Part shown: positions 40,576 to 53,552 of the stretch, piece by piece
How the letters are laid out: each line of letters begins with the position of its first letter
Position numbering within the stretch: the first letter of the stretch is position 1
Assembly (NCBI GenBank): GCA_033002965.1
Contig: JAURVB010014110.1
Location: 110,413-174,412, forward strand
DNA length: 64,000 nucleotides
Reading direction: 5' to 3'
Origin: Piper betle
Taxonomy: Eukaryota; Streptophyta; Magnoliopsida; Piperales; Piperaceae
Notes under the pieces: generated by a model
What the model saw: the letters and a program-made list of their open reading frames with translations, nothing else
The model's database searches: none
Told to the model about the DNA's origin: nothing
Translations under genes and position numbers: made by a program

Positions 40576-41948
40576 TTAGCTCTTTCCTTTCCCTTTGAGG
40601 TCGGAGTGCCTGCAACTATCGCCATGGTAGAGTTGAAGGCGGCCGTCAAGCCCAGCCCAGAACTGGTTGCTCTCCGTCCCCCCGGGGTGGTTCATGACGA
40701 AGAAAGGCACCGCCGGCGGGCCGTCCATGGAAGACACGAATTTGTGAGACAGCGAGGGCAGTGCATTGGACTGAAGGGTCCCCCTATTGTAACCAGTCAA
40801 GCTGGAAGAGACGGAGAAGTTGAGGTTGTAGTCATTCCCACCCGCCGCCAGCACCTGCATACGATGATGGTGATGATGATGCTCGGCTCCGGTGGCCGCC
40901 GCAAACGAGAATTGTTGCAGGTGCAGATCGGGATGGTCACTGCTACCACCATCGGAGGAGGTGCAGATGTTCAGTGGCTGCCCATTGAGCGGCGGCGGCG
41001 TAGAGGTATTCGCACTACTGTTGCCAAAGTTGGAGAAGAAAGCTGGCACCGGAGGTTGCTGCCCCCCAAGTAGTCCATGGCCGAGATATGGCGAAAGTAG
41101 TTGGTTAAGAGATGATGGGCATTCTGATTCTGTGGAGGTAGAGCGAAGAGTGGGGAAGAGGTGGAACTGTTGGCGCCTCCGCCGGTGAGGAGCTGGGTGA
41201 AGGATGGGCTAGGGCTGTTTAAGCCTTGCTGGTTGGGGAAGACGTGGCCATGTTCGCTCTCTTTGGGCTCTTCCTTCTCCCTCTCCTTGGCCGCCCTCTC
41301 CCTCGCCCGCTCCCTGGCCTTGACGCGGATGGCGGACCGGGACAGCGACAAGGCGGAGCCTTTGCTCGTCTCCGATGTGCTGCTGCAGGCGGATCCGGTG
41401 AGGTGCTGGTTGGAGAAGGCGGCGCCCATGAAAGAGTGGGTGTGGTCGCTCTCGGCCGGCTCCGGCTCCGGCTCCGGCTCCGGCCGCTTCTTGTCGCTGG
41501 CCTGCTTGGGCGTGGGCGGGAAGGCGGAGGTGTTGAGGGACGGGAGGTCGGATATGGCGTCGGAGGCCTTCTCGATGAGCCACTCCACGGCCTTGCTGGG
41601 CTGGTCGTACCCGAGCCGATCTTGGAGGTCGTAGAACTGGATCGCCGTCGACACCGATAGCCGCACCCGGCGGTCCCTTAACCCTTTCGACGTCAGCACC
41701 TTGCTGTGCCGGTCCTTCCCACCCGTCGCCCTCGACACCCGGTATATCCTCGACGAGTGCTGCCACGCCGCCAGCCCCGCCCCGTCGTCCACCACTTTGC
41801 CGCCGTCCTCGTCCTCGTACTCCACCGGTAATTGGACGTCCATCGTTTGCAAAGTCAGCCGCGCATCCCCGCCGTTGGTGTTCAGTACTGCCGCCGCGTT
41901 TCTGCCCCGCTTCCGGGACGACTGCGGGTAGTGATCGGCGACGTCCAT
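40576..41948 (-). CDS. Class II CIN-type TCP transcription factor (TCP4/PCF5-like), one frame break
   Basis: This nuclear DNA-binding protein controls leaf growth and differentiation. The N-terminal frame (from 41948) has the TCP basic helix-loop-helix domain at about residues 77-133: [40 protein letters not shown], then [11 protein letters not shown]. An Arg/Glu-rich R-like segment ([16 protein letters not shown]) follows. The C-terminal part (from 41049) has [39 protein letters not shown] and [11 protein letters not shown], all as in the TCP4 group. The two parts join only if one base is added at the run of six C (plus strand 41062-41067), which gives DYLGG then QQPPVPAFF. The full protein would be about 457 residues in a single exon. 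Without that base the product ends soon after DYLGG with a foreign tail. The family call is certain; the break is probably a sequence error. Confidence 0.93.
40766..40785 (-). promoter_or_regulatory. miR319 target site in the TCP transcript
   Basis: The minus strand reads AGGGGGACCCTTCAGTCCAA, the conserved miR319 site of CIN TCP genes, encoding RGTLQSN. Cleavage by miR319 limits these TCPs in young leaves. Its conservation supports a working gene despite the upstream frame break. Confidence 0.93.
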
Positions 41949-42223
41949 CGCATCCGTCGATATGCTCAGGCAGCTTTCATGCCGGTCTGCTACATGTTCA
42001 GACAGACGATGGACCCAATCAAGAAGAAATGGAGATGAGTTATAATTACAAGCAATGGGTGGGAAGGAGAAGAGTGCTCAGAGTGGAGAAGGAGATGAAT
42101 ATATGTATGGTGCAACAGCTAATGCACGTGGGCCATTGAATTGCGAAGAAAGAGATGGATGGTGATAAGGTCTAGAGGTGGGATTGTCGGTGATAGCAGA
42201 ATGTGGGAGGGAAGAGGCCGGGG

Positions 42224-42232
42224 ATATATACA
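42224..42232 (-). promoter_or_regulatory. Probable TATA box of the TCP gene
   Basis: TGTATATATC on the minus strand, about 280 bp upstream of the start codon. Position is plausible; there is no transcript evidence. Confidence 0.45.
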
Positions 42233-43500
42233 AAGGCTTCTTCTTCCCTGCTAAGCAGCAGGCAGTCTGGGTGTCTATCTCATCTTTAGGTTTTGTTTAT
42301 TAAATTCTGGGTTTGGCAAGGGGGATCAGTAGGTAGTGTTTTCATGGAATTGGAGAGTGTAGGTGATGAGAGGTGTTGGAGGAAAGCTGGGGAGGGAAAA
42401 AAGCAAGGAAGCTTTGGTGGGGGAGGGCGGCTGAATGGTTGAATACAACTGATCATCAGAGATGAACAGGTTCAGAATTCAGATGCTCAACAGTCAAAGA
42501 CTTTGGATTGTACAAGCACCACTTTTCCTTCGTGGCGACCTTTCTGCACAGCCCACAGGGCTGTCCATGATCTATCCCACCTGCCCCCTCCTTTGCTTTT
42601 AATCATGCCGTGCTCCTCCATTAACAATTCCTTCACTACATGTTCCCAGAGATTTTTTTTTAAAAAAAACTCAAAAGCACATCTTGTTGCTTAACCTTGC
42701 TAAGCGATTTAACTCTATCCCATCAAAGCCTGGCCATCCTCACCACTGCATTCTTCCTCCTACACACTTCATCGCTTCGGCCCTTTTCATGGCTTTGGTA
42801 TGTATTAATGAATATTTTCAACGGCGAGCTTTTACTTGTCATGTGCAGGTACAAACAACTATCAAGAGGGTAGGTACGTATTGCTAACATTATTCGTGTG
42901 TTAAAACCCATCGAAATTGCCATACCTAGCTGCCGAGTTACAGTCCCCACTCACGCTTCTATCTTGTTTTACTGCCGTTGCTTTTCGGAGTCTTCGATTG
43001 AGTTGGACTCGGTTGTTATTGTTGGGCCATTTGTTTTATTAGTTTCGTTTTGGAGTCGAAGGGGACGGATAGGAATGTTGATGGATTAGAAAAGTGTGCC
43101 TTTTTTTAAGATGTGTGCATATAATAAAATAACTCTTGGTTCGTACGTGATGCTTTGTTCAATTATGATCAACTTTACCCTCCTCATTGCACTCCTCGCC
43201 TAGTAATCATATTTTATTTCTCCCAAGCTGTTTTTTACTCTGTGTGTCAGCAAAATATGATAAAAAATAGGGTCTAGACCTCTTAGCTGTCACTGTCCCA
43301 TTCGCCCATAAGATATGTTTGATAGAAAACAAAACTTCCATTTTTTCCGTTTGTGCGTATCTAAAACATATAGCAGAAACATTTATTTTTACAAGGCTGC
43401 ATTTTAAGGGGGAAATTTTCTTTTTAAAATATTTTTTGATGATCATAAACTTGGGCATTTCGTTTTTCTCAGGATGGGCACTTTAGATCGACGACGGCTT

Positions 43501-43588
43501 AACAAGCGAGAATGCGTGCGAAAACATATGAAGTCCAGCCTATACAAGAAAGAAACCAAGCGAGAATGCGTGCGAAAACATATGAAGT
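43501..43588. repeat. Direct duplication, 31-bp core, 54 bp apart
   Basis: The segment CAAGCGAGAATGCGTGCGAA then AACATATGAAGT occurs at 43503-43534 and 43557-43588 without mismatch. Confidence 0.9.
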
Positions 43589-44129
43589 TAGTATGATTAA
43601 TGGAACTCTCCCTTGAGTTTGACATGGTACGTAGTAATTAATGCACGGTACTAATCATAAACCCGGCATGCGTTTTGGCCTTGGAGTGGAGATTGGAGAA
43701 GCGTTTTGTGCACTCAACTCAAAGTCTCAACCCAATGGATCACCTAAAAATGTGACCAAATTGAATTAAGAAAAAAAGGGCACTAATCAAAAGCAAGGTA
43801 CGTACGTGACTTGGGTATGAAGCCGGCCGGGCATTCGGTGGCCGACGACCAATGGCAATGTCAGTGTGTGGCACACCAAAGCCAAAGGATGATGACCCGG
43901 GAGGGGGTTTTGCAAGGCAAAAGAGGATGGATGGTTGCTCAAATCATGGCAACGTTCCCCCACAACTCGTCAAAAGATTTATAAGAAATCTAACTTGGAG
44001 GGTGCGGCGAAAATAAGGATAAAACCTTACATATCGCTTCATGTCGGCGTTAATGAAGCCACCTGCTTGGACATGCATCGTATAAACAAATCCCACGAGA
44101 AAGTAAATTACGACACATAAGTTCAGGTT

Positions 44130-44175
44130 GTAGTTTGTAGTTTGCAGTTTGCAGTTTGCAGTTTGCAGTTTGCAG
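44130..44175. repeat. Tandem repeat of GTTTGCA
   Basis: Six to seven copies of a 7-bp unit, the first ones with T for C (GTTTGTA). Confidence 0.9.
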
Positions 44176-45447
44176 CCATCTCAAAAATGGTTTGTGAGTT
44201 GGGAGCGAGATTAATACGATACATTTAGCTAGAATAGATGTATCTAATAATCCAACAATGGAGGTTCAAAAAGCGAGATAAGAGAGGCGAAGGGTAAGGA
44301 GCTCGAGGGGGTGACAACTGCCATGTTTGGGTGTTGGGAGCTCTCACCGAAAAAGTGCATGTGTCACACTCCCCCTATACCTGCGACTGCCCCCATCCCT
44401 CCTCTCATGACTCTCCCCCCAATGCTTCAATTTCCTCCTCTCTCGTTGCTATCTCTTTTCTGCTACTCTCCCTTTGATTCGTACGGGGATTCCTCTCTTC
44501 CCTTCAATCTCCTCTTGCGTTTTGGGAAGTTCAAACTCAATTTCTCGACAAAAAAAAAAGAATACATCATATTGTTATTCACAATATATCATGGTATATA
44601 TGTAAGAATGTTTTTGGATATTGGATATTCGAATGTTCGACTTGAATTTGACGCTTTCAAATTATGATATGGGTCTGAGTTTATATTTGGATTAAGGATT
44701 GATATACAATATATATGGAAATACTTCGATAATGTACAAATTTAGACCGTAGGAAAAGTATAAGTTTGTTAACATAATTTAAATCTGTAAACTTTTAAAT
44801 ACAATTTTGATTTGAATTTTTTATCACAGTTATTCATACTTTGAATATTTGACATTTTCCTCATGTATTTTTATTTATTTATTGATTTGATTAGGTAAGG
44901 TTGGAACAAAAATTTTAATCGAATGTATCCTAAAAATCCATTCTCATCCGTTTATTTGTGTTGTATTCAGACCATACTCGGGTTTCATAATTTTGAATAT
45001 GAATGAACACTGTAAATTTAATTGGTAACCTCTTGTATGGTTCGACTTTCGTTCAAATTTGAATAGTGAACATAATCAATTAGACCTTGTTGCAAGTTAA
45101 TTGAGAAACGCCTATAAGTGGAGCCAAAATCCCAAAGATTTGCGCTTGAATTTGATTTCTAATATTTAACAGATTTCTAATCATTTTGTTATTTACATTT
45201 TTATATAATTTAAAATGTATAATTATACCTCCTGACCGATCTGCCAGGCATTGTTTAATTAGGTGCAAGTCGGGTGATGAGTTAACGCTTAGCCACTTGG
45301 TGCCCTATTAGGGGCAAGTTAACTGTTACTCACACACTCAATTTTTTAAAAAAAGAATGGTACATGCCCAACCACTTGGCGTCCTATGATTGGCATTGGC
45401 ACAGCCAACCAAAATCAATACCAACGAGTCAAACCACCACTCGTAGC

Positions 45448-46226
45448 CATTGTTATAAAAATCGGTTAATTTAAATCGAATTAGAGACAATTTATGTCAA
45501 AAAAATGAGTAAATCAGTCTTCGAATCAAATTGTTTCTTGAATCAACCAATTCTACTTAATTTAAGATAATTCCAAACGGCGGTAGGGAAGCGCTGATGG
45601 GCGACTCGGGGAGGGGGCAGATTGGGTGTGACTGGGTGCGCGGGGGATAAGTGGGGAAGGGGGGTGGAAGGGCAAGGCAAATTAGGCATGGCCGACAAAG
45701 TGGTAGGGGGGGGATTGGGTTTGGCGACAAGGTGCATGGGGGGCGGGGCTGGGCAGGCGGGGAAGTGGGTGGTGGCAGGGGATGGGGTGGGGCCGGTAGG
45801 GGGAGGAAGGGCATGGTGTGGGGCCGGTAGGGGGAGGAAGGGCGGATTAGGCAATCGGCGGAGAAAATGGGTGGGGGTGACTCATTGGGGAGAGAGAATG
45901 GGGGGGAAGAAATAACATGTGGTATTCTCGTAATTAAAAGTTGACTCGACTTTAATTTGAGTTAAAAATAATAATTAACTTCAAATAATTAAAAATATAT
46001 AAAAAATATCGTAAAATATAATATACATTATAACATAAAAATGACATTAAAGTGATATATTCTATAACTAATAACTCACCGATTTTGACTAAATTAAAAT
46101 TTTTATTTAAGACTAATTTAGACTGATTCAATTATATCGATATCTAACTAATTTAAGTCGATTCGATTCGACGGCTCCCTCAAAAACAGATCTATCAAAA
46201 CCGATTCCAATTTTTACTTGTAACAC
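45448..46226. mobile_element. Possible hAT-like element related to 10757-11676
   Basis: The left side CATTGTTATAAAAATCGGTT and the reversed right side GTGTTACAAGTAAAAATTGG then AATCGGTT resemble the termini of the element at 10757. The interior again has a GC-rich block (45590-45905), then a GTTGACTCGACTTTAATTTG core and an AT-rich tract (45930-46100). I could not define a convincing 8-bp duplication, so boundaries are approximate. Confidence 0.45.
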
Positions 46227-46229
46227 CGA

Positions 46230-47151
46230 GTAAGCTCTACCTCCACCCTGCCAGTCTTTGGGAGTTGGAGAAAAGCCGAAGCGGCTACCTACCTAGCTGG
46301 CATAGGTGGTCATGAGAATTAAACAATTAATTGGTCCCAATTATCCGGGAACGGGCATCAATTTCGTGTTGGTAAAAAAGATGGTCTTTCTAAAACAGCT
46401 CAGATCAGAAGGCCCAGAGCTCGAGCCATGGACACATGGGATTCATAAAAGGCTTTTTGTGCGTCAATTACTTGGGTAAAAGGTCGTCTCTACAACAACG
46501 CGAAGGAAATTATGCACGCCTGGGTGAATGTTCGAGGAGAGGGGAGACAAGGCCTTTGGGCAGCCCCTTCTTTTGAGGTTTCGCTACGACACACTGCTGC
46601 TGTTGGCAGAATCTGATAATTCAGTGCTTGTGTTATCACTGACATCATCCCAACCAGCATAATCCCTTTGATTCAGTGACTATATTATTATCTAAGATAA
46701 ATAAGAGCTGCGGAGCCTTGTAAGAGGCATCTGCTAGGTGTCAACAGGCCAACTTCCACACATATAACAACACGAAATAATGAGTTCCTCCCTAAGATTT
46801 TCATTTGTTCGCCAAAGCTCATTGATTATAAACGTAAAGCAGTCCCACATGACCAGCTTTATGATTTACAAATATATATACCATATATGTAGGTTATACA
46901 CAGACACAAGACTATATAACTACCATAAATGAGGTGAATTAAAGATTAGGTTATAGAAATACTACAATTCCCGCCGTCACTCCGTGCATGATGAAGGCTT
47001 CAGAATTGGTATACATTCACCGTTCACCAGCTGGATGACAACATGATTATAAATAAAATACGTTCATGTCCATAGTCCAGAGTCCAAATCATGAATCATA
47101 TCGGTTCCATTGCAAGAGCTAGCAAACGCTTTGAAGAATTTGATTCGTTTA
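46230..47151. other. 3' flank of the inositol transporter, no gene recognised
   Basis: No gene or bounded repeat seen. The 3' untranslated region of the transporter should lie just below 47152. Confidence 0.5.
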
Positions 47152-50100
47152 TTATACAGTATCCCCCTTCCGGATGCCATCCAAATCCTTTTTCCAGAAT
47201 TTGAGCTGAATAGCCGTTCGTTCCAGCATCTTCTCCACCTCCTCGATCGGCAGCCCTTTGGTCTCTGGGACAAATATAAAGACAAACAACAATGCCACCA
47301 CTGAAATCAAGCCCAAGATGAAGAATGTCCATGATGTGCCAATGGCCTCCGTCAGAGACAGGAAAGATTGAACCACGATGAGGTTAGAAACCCAGTTAGC
47401 CATGGCAGCTATTCCACCGCAAACGCCTCTAAATCTCAAGGGATAGATCTCGGAGTTAACAATCCATGGCACAGTTCCCATTCCCGGGGAGAAGAAAATG
47501 ATGTATAGTGCCAAACCAATCACTGCTAGCCAACCGTAGTTGCTTGGACATCCCTTGGTGTACCACAGCTTGTCCTCGCATTTCCCGTCGGAATTCGAAA
47601 TGAGGCATGCCCCAGGAAATAGCTATATCGACAAGGAACAAAGTCGTCAATGAAAAGGTAACAAGATGCCAGGAACAAGAATGATTAATTTACAGTTGCT
47701 AGAATGATCAAATTTAGGGCCAAGTACTGAATATAGTAATGCACACCTTGTGAGTTTTTGACGCGCAGAAACCACACTTAGGGGAGGATGCCTTCAAGCA
47801 AGTCATACAGTCCCAAGCATTAGCAGCAGGGGAAGACAGGTAATCAGGGCATGAATATGAAGAAAAATTAGCAGTTTCTTGTCTGCTAACTTGAGGTGCG
47901 TGTGAAGTAGTCTCATGAAAAGCGGCTGTTAACACTCCTAGCGATATTATTACCCCCATTAAACTAATAAGCACAAGCTTTTTCCTTCCTGTTCTGTCGA
48001 TGAAACAGATACTAACAATGGTACCGGCGGCGTTGAGACCCGAAGTAATCAAGGAAAGGAGAAGTGCAGTCTGGTTTGATGCAAAACCCGCCAATTGAAC
48101 AATGGTTGGACTATAGTACATCACTGTGTTGATACCAACAAACTGCTGGAAAATCTGAAGGCCAACCCCTGCAACAAGACCTCTGCGCACTGCCCTTGTC
48201 TTCCACAACTTGACAAAGTTTATCTTCTCTGATGAGCCTTCCTCCTCAATTTCAGCTTTTACAGACTCCCTAAGAGCTTCTATCTCCAATTCAACTTCAT
48301 GAGGTGGGTATATTTTCTTTAATATAGCTTTGGCCTCCTCATCCCTGCCCTGTAGAAATGTACCACAAACTAAGTATTGTTGCACGAAGCGGGTACAAAC
48401 TTGCTTACCATGGTAAATTAACCATGCTGAAAAATCAGGAGTAAATTAGGCACCTTTCTATAGAGCCAACGAGGAGATTCTGGAAGAAACAGCATTAGTA
48501 CGAACTGTAACAGGGCTGGTATGACGGCAACTCCAAGCATCCACCTCCACGTCCCCCGCGCCTCATTACACGAGAGCAATAAGCTTAATAACAGAAACAC
48601 GGATCATTATAGGTGTGCATGTATGTGTGTTATATATGCTTACCTTGATGAAGGCAAGGTTGATGAGATTAGAAAGGAACTGGCCACCGGTGATGAGGAA
48701 GCCATTGGTACTGACGAGGGCACCTCTGATTTTGGCGGGAGAAGCTTCGGAGATGTAGAGAGGGGAGGTCATGGAGGCCATGCCGACGCCAAGGCCGACA
48801 AAGATACGGCCGACGATGAGGAGAGATGGCCCCGGTGCGGCGGCCATGATGACGGCGCCGACGAAGAAGAGGAAGTCGGCGACGAGGATGGAGGTCCTGC
48901 GGCCTAATCGATCGTTCATCCAACCACCAATGGCAGCCCCTACAATGGCCCCTGCCACCGCCATGCTCACGATGCTCTCCTGTTTACATAGCCGTTGTAC
49001 CCCTTTCATGTCAAATCAAATTAAACCTTCCCGCCAAATTTAAACTTGTGGGCCGACGGGTTTAATTATGTTGGTTTGAAGATGTCCTAATAATATCATT
49101 ATTCACTATTCATTCACACTACTAATTAGATGAAAGAATTAATGTGATTAAAGAATTGCCTTTTTTAAAAAAAGAAAATCGCTTCTATGGATTTGGCTCT
49201 CTTATCAGACAACAGGCCAGTCGGGCCCATAATTCAGATTAGGCCACTCATGGGCTACAAATCACATGCGCTGTATAGGCCCATTTCATGCCCATGGAGC
49301 TGGCCTACCCCATAAGCAGTTGGGAGACAAGAATGGGTTTTGGAGAGTAACGCTGCGAGCGTCACCACTCAGCCTTGTTACAAATATTTCCTCGCAACCC
49401 CCGCCGTCTTAACCATTTCTATTCGCGTGGAAAAAATAATTTTTATTATTTCCCTCAAGAAAAAACTCTTCGATAAAAAAATTTTTTTGAACACACCGTT
49501 TGGGTTATTAGCTACAGGTTCAAAGAGACTTAATTCCTGCCATTGTTTTTTTTCTTCTTAAAATAATGCCATCGGACCATTATCACTACTCAATCACCAT
49601 GAGCTGGAAGCCATGGACAATATGATAGACTTGTGTTAATTAAGGAGTTAAAAGAAGATGAAATAGCCCATGGTCTAAACCATAAATGGCTGGGATCAAC
49701 AGATAAAGAACAGATTAACACGCAATTATCTAAATGCCTAACAATAGTGGCCAAGGGTAACTCGGGACATACAAGGTAACGTTACATTAGAGGCTGAATA
49801 GACTAAATGGGAAGATCAAGAACTGTAAACAATAGCTTCCAATCTACAGACCTGAAGTACGGTTCTCCGGTCCACCGACTTGAAGTCATCTCTTATGTAG
49901 AGCAGGGCACCCGATATAACACCTAACAAAACAACAACCCACAACTTTCTTACTAATGATTGTAATTCTTCACGAAGTTAAATATTTTATTAAGAAACCC
50001 AAAGCTAAAAAATAAAATCTTAAAGTTCAGCAAAGAAGTTGCAATAAGATCATCTTTTTATTTGTTTAATTTCTTTGGGTAATCACTATCAAAAATAGTC

Positions 50101-50598
50101 TGCACCGTTGTTTCCAGCGTCGTTTAGTGGGAATGCTTAGACAAGTAGAGATTGGTATCCCTAGTCTGGCTCGGTACATGCCACATATTATTTTGATACA
50201 GGTGGCCTGCATAAATTTTTCGTACACACTGCTTGACGGTGGTTGTGTGAGGCTTATGACCTGTGCTTTCCTCTTCTCCTCACCTTCACCTTCTAGGTGA
50301 TCTCACAAGCAACTAATGGTATAATACACTAAAACTTAAACAATAAAACGACCCCGGATCACCAAGGATCGAAGAAGAGGTAACAGGGATTACAAGTAAA
50401 TTGCAAATGCCGATTTTAAATTTAATGTCAAAAAAGTAAAAGGAAACAGTCAGATCATGTACCAGTGTCATAACCGAAGAGGAGACCGCCGATCCCGGCA
50501 GAGAAAGCAAGTCGAAGAACATAGGGATTCCTCCATGCCAGGGAGAAGCAATCCTTGAAGGCAGATGCATCTGTTCCAGGGTGAATTCCTCCTTCCAT
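47152..50598 (-). CDS. Inositol transporter (INT2/INT4 type, sugar-porter family), complete, 6 exons
   Basis: This is a proton-coupled myo-inositol symporter of the major facilitator superfamily. Exons: 50463-50598, 49852-49922, 48644-48979, 48454-48561, 47747-48349, 47152-47622. All splice ends are GT..AG and the phases agree, giving 1725 nt and 574 residues. It begins [20 protein letters not shown] and enters the first helix at [20 protein letters not shown]. Sugar-porter signatures are in place: [42 protein letters not shown] and [13 protein letters not shown]. Between helices 9 and 10 lies a long cysteine-rich loop (CMTC, KCGFC, ACL, GKCEDK, KGCPSN), the PSI-like loop found in INT2/INT4 but not in vacuolar INT1. 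A plasma-membrane location is therefore more likely than tonoplast. INT2 versus INT4 cannot be decided here. No frame breaks. Confidence 0.95.
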
Positions 50599-50747
50599 GG
50601 CTTGTTAATTGTTATGATGAGGAAGTCGGCTTTTAGTGTATATATAAGCAAGTCTAGTAAGGAACTGAGGATGGAAGAGAGATAGTCAAGAACCTAGAAG
50701 CTGCTGGGTAAGGCGTGATTGTATAAGAGGAGATAAGGAATGCATGG

Positions 50748-50757
50748 TTTATATAAA
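50748..50757 (-). promoter_or_regulatory. TATA box of the inositol transporter gene
   Basis: TTTATATAAA is palindromic and lies about 150 bp upstream of the start codon, implying a leader of about 120 nt. Its position and sequence are typical. Confidence 0.6.
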
Positions 50758-52026
50758 GAGCAAAAAAAATTCCGGCCTGCGGACACAAGTCAATCGCATC
50801 TGTCGTTTACTTCTTGACTAGCTTCTCGTCCTGCCAGCCACAATCTTTCGAAAATTTTTCAACATGAGATACGTCATGCAGGGCCTTACGATCTTGACAT
50901 AAAGAACATGTTGCATTGCCCTGCAAAAATAAAGGAAATGTCATGTCGCATGTGATTGGGAAAGAGGAGGGAGAAGCACAAGAAAATAAAAGTTTGTAAG
51001 AATGAGCGAAAGGGCCACATCGTCTTTATGTAAAGAAAGATGCTTGCTTTCTCTAACCCAACCTGATAAGGCCGTGGCCTTGGGCGGAAAAAACAAACTG
51101 ACAGGGCCGTGCCATCTTTGTTGTAACTTCAAGGAGCATTAATAAAAATCCCTTCCTTTTTTAAAATGATTTTTTGTACTTTCCTAGCTGTTTACTTAAT
51201 ACAGTTTACATGCATATCTGCAGGTTGTCGTGTGGATATTATTTCCTGAAATGCATTTCAAAGATGGCCCTTTTAGTTAATTCATTCATCATTCGATTCA
51301 TGTTGTAGATTCATGAATACTGTTACAGCCAATAGAACAGCAGGTTTCAAGCGTACAGAAGATAAATAACCATCTAATCTTATATGAAAAAGTGTCTTTC
51401 GCTTCTTCTTCTTTTTTCTTTTGAGAATCAAAACCATAAGTGATAAAATCATACTAAAATAGAACAATTTCCTTGAGGGCTTGTTCAGTGAGCATGAAAT
51501 AGTTTAAATAACAAATTTTTTTTTAAATAGTCAACTTTACTAAAATAGATATATTTAATATATTTTATATACAAAATAATATCAAATAAATTATTTTGTA
51601 TGTTAATTAACTATAATTATGTTTAAGTAGAGCATAAAATAATCATAATTACTTCTAAGTGGGTCACTCATCTACTCTCATATGTAATTAAAATTTTCTT
51701 TTTTCTTATATCAAGAGATATAAAATGCAAAAAAAATTGTAAATGAGAGAGCTAGCACATAAATGATTCGCTTGACAATAATCATAATTAATTTTAATAT
51801 AGCATATAATGAGCATACCAATTTATATATATATATATATATATATATTACATATATAGTATTTAGTAAGGTCAATTATTTAAAATTTTTATGTGATTTT
51901 TATTTATTTCATGCTAATCAAACAAAGTCCGAGAAGAAAGTGGGGTAGAAAATGTGAATTTGTGGATATGGATGCTGGTTGGGTTTTATCTTTTCAAAAA
52001 CAAATATTAGTTGGCGAGGTAGAAGA

Positions 52027-52057
<31 letters not shown>

Positions 52058-52296
52058 TTGAGAGACAGAAAAAAAAATTGCGTCTGGCGCTTTGGCCTCC
52101 ATATTACAATGGGAAGTCATAAATGATAACTTCTCTGAATAAAATAAAAAAATGATAACTCCTAAATTGAGAAGAAAAAACTGCCACAATTCCAGTGGTT
52201 TAGATTCACAACTAGACTTGATTCTAGCTGTCATTTTATCACACAGATAATGAAACCGAGTCACTTTTTGTTTGCCCCAAAACAAAGGTATAATAC
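50758..52296. other. Intergenic region with short TA repeats
   Basis: No gene seen. TA runs lie at about 51824-51848 and 52031-52057. A segment beginning GGGCTTGTTCAGTGAGCATG near 51478 looks like a MITE end, but I found no partner end. Confidence 0.5.
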
Positions 52297-53527
52297 TAGG
52301 GGTGGGCATCGGTCGGATGGACATCGGACAAATTATTGTCCACGTCCGTTCGAAATTTCGTCCGATAAAATTTATCCGATCGACTTCGGATATCAAATTG
52401 TCCGTCGGGCCCAAACAGTCTCCGTGGACAATCCAAAACCCTCTCTGCCTCCGCTGCTGCCTCCACCGCACCGCCGCCGCTGTAGGAGGGTTGACAATGT
52501 CAAAGCAGGACGGCAGCGGCGACGGTCGCCGGCGGCGGAATCATCAACGCAAGAAGAGGGTATCGGCGGCGGAATCGACGACGAGCAGCGATTCCGGCGT
52601 CGTGGAGGGCGGGCGACGACGGGGGCGCTCGGGGCATCACGGCAACGCCGCGGCGAGGCTTGGCGGCGACGATCGGCGGCGGCGGAATCGACAACGAGCG
52701 GCGATTCTAGCGTCGTGGAGGCCGGGCGACGGCGGGGGCGCTCGGGGCATCACGGCAAGCCGCGGCGGGGCCTGGCGGCGACGATCTGCGGCAAGGTGAC
52801 GCGACGGTGACCACGACAAGGGGGCGGCGTGGTTTGGACAGGGAAGAGAAAAGGGTCAGGATTTGATTGATGGCAATATCGTAAATAAGACTTGACTTGT
52901 CAATGTCTCGAGTCAATAATAATAACTAACTCTAAATAAATCCTAAAAACATCCATAAAATTAAAAAAATTCCATAAAATAAAATAAATACTACAACATC
53001 ATAATGACATTCTATAACTAACAACCCACCAAAATTCCCCGTAACGCGTCCTAACACGGTAAATAGCCTAAACTAATTCCACGATCAATTATATATATAA
53101 TAAAAAAATAATTAGTATACTCTCATATATTCTGATAACTCATTCTTTTCTATTGTATTTTTGATGTTATCATCATAAACTTGGATACGTATGACCCTCA
53201 TGGCTCGTACACCCGACCAGCGTCGACTCAGTACACATATTCTAAAGTATACTCGACTTGAATCGACGATTGAACTGATCGGTTCATAAGCATACAACCC
53301 TGACTCAGATCACTGGTTTTACATTATGCTTATAATGTGATATTTTTTTCGAAAATGGATCATACAAGTTTATTATTAAATATCGGACACTCGGTCGGTC
53401 GTTCGATCGGACAAAAAAATATTCATGTTTGGTTTATTTTAATTCAGTCGAATTCGGTCAAATTCAATCGGACATACTTCGAACATCAGAACGGACGGAA
53501 AAATTTGGACGTCCACGCCCACCCCTA
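52297..53527. mobile_element. hAT-like element carrying an LTR-derived segment
   Basis: The left end TAGGGGTGGGCATCGGTCGG and the reversed right end TAGGGGTGGGCGTGGACGTC share their first 11 bases. The flanks read TATAATAC on the left and TATTAATAC on the right, an 8-bp hAT-type duplication with one extra base. Both arms are rich in TCCGAT/ATCGGA-type motifs. Between the arms, the minus strand from 53323 down to about 52860 follows the first 480 bp of the 2.7-kb LTR family, beginning TGTAAAACC. The CCG-rich block (about 52430-52840) follows in the same order as in the LTR. No transposase is encoded. Confidence 0.72.
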
Positions 53528-53536
53528 TTAATACGA

Positions 53537-53552
53537 CCCCCCCCCCCCCCCC
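53537..53552. repeat. Poly(C) run of 16
   Basis: An uninterrupted C tract just outside the hAT-like element. Its length is likely to be uncertain in the assembly. Confidence 0.9.

Larger units (their letters stand above)
42233..45447. other. Intergenic region, no gene recognised
   Basis: Mostly AT-rich sequence between the TCP gene and the hAT-like element. Two small repeats are listed separately. Short open frames here resemble nothing known. Confidence 0.55.

Noticed and set aside
41161..41660. Open frames of 144 and 157 codons on the plus strand
   Set aside because: Antisense shadows of the TCP gene. The minus-strand reading has a clear TCP domain.
45543..45915. Pro- and Gly-rich open frames on both strands
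   Set aside because: Low-complexity GGGGG/CCCCC-rich block inside the hAT-like element.
52250..52810. Open frames of 175 and 186 codons
   Set aside because: They begin in the terminal arm of the hAT-like element and run through the CCG-rich block in more than one frame. No domain seen.
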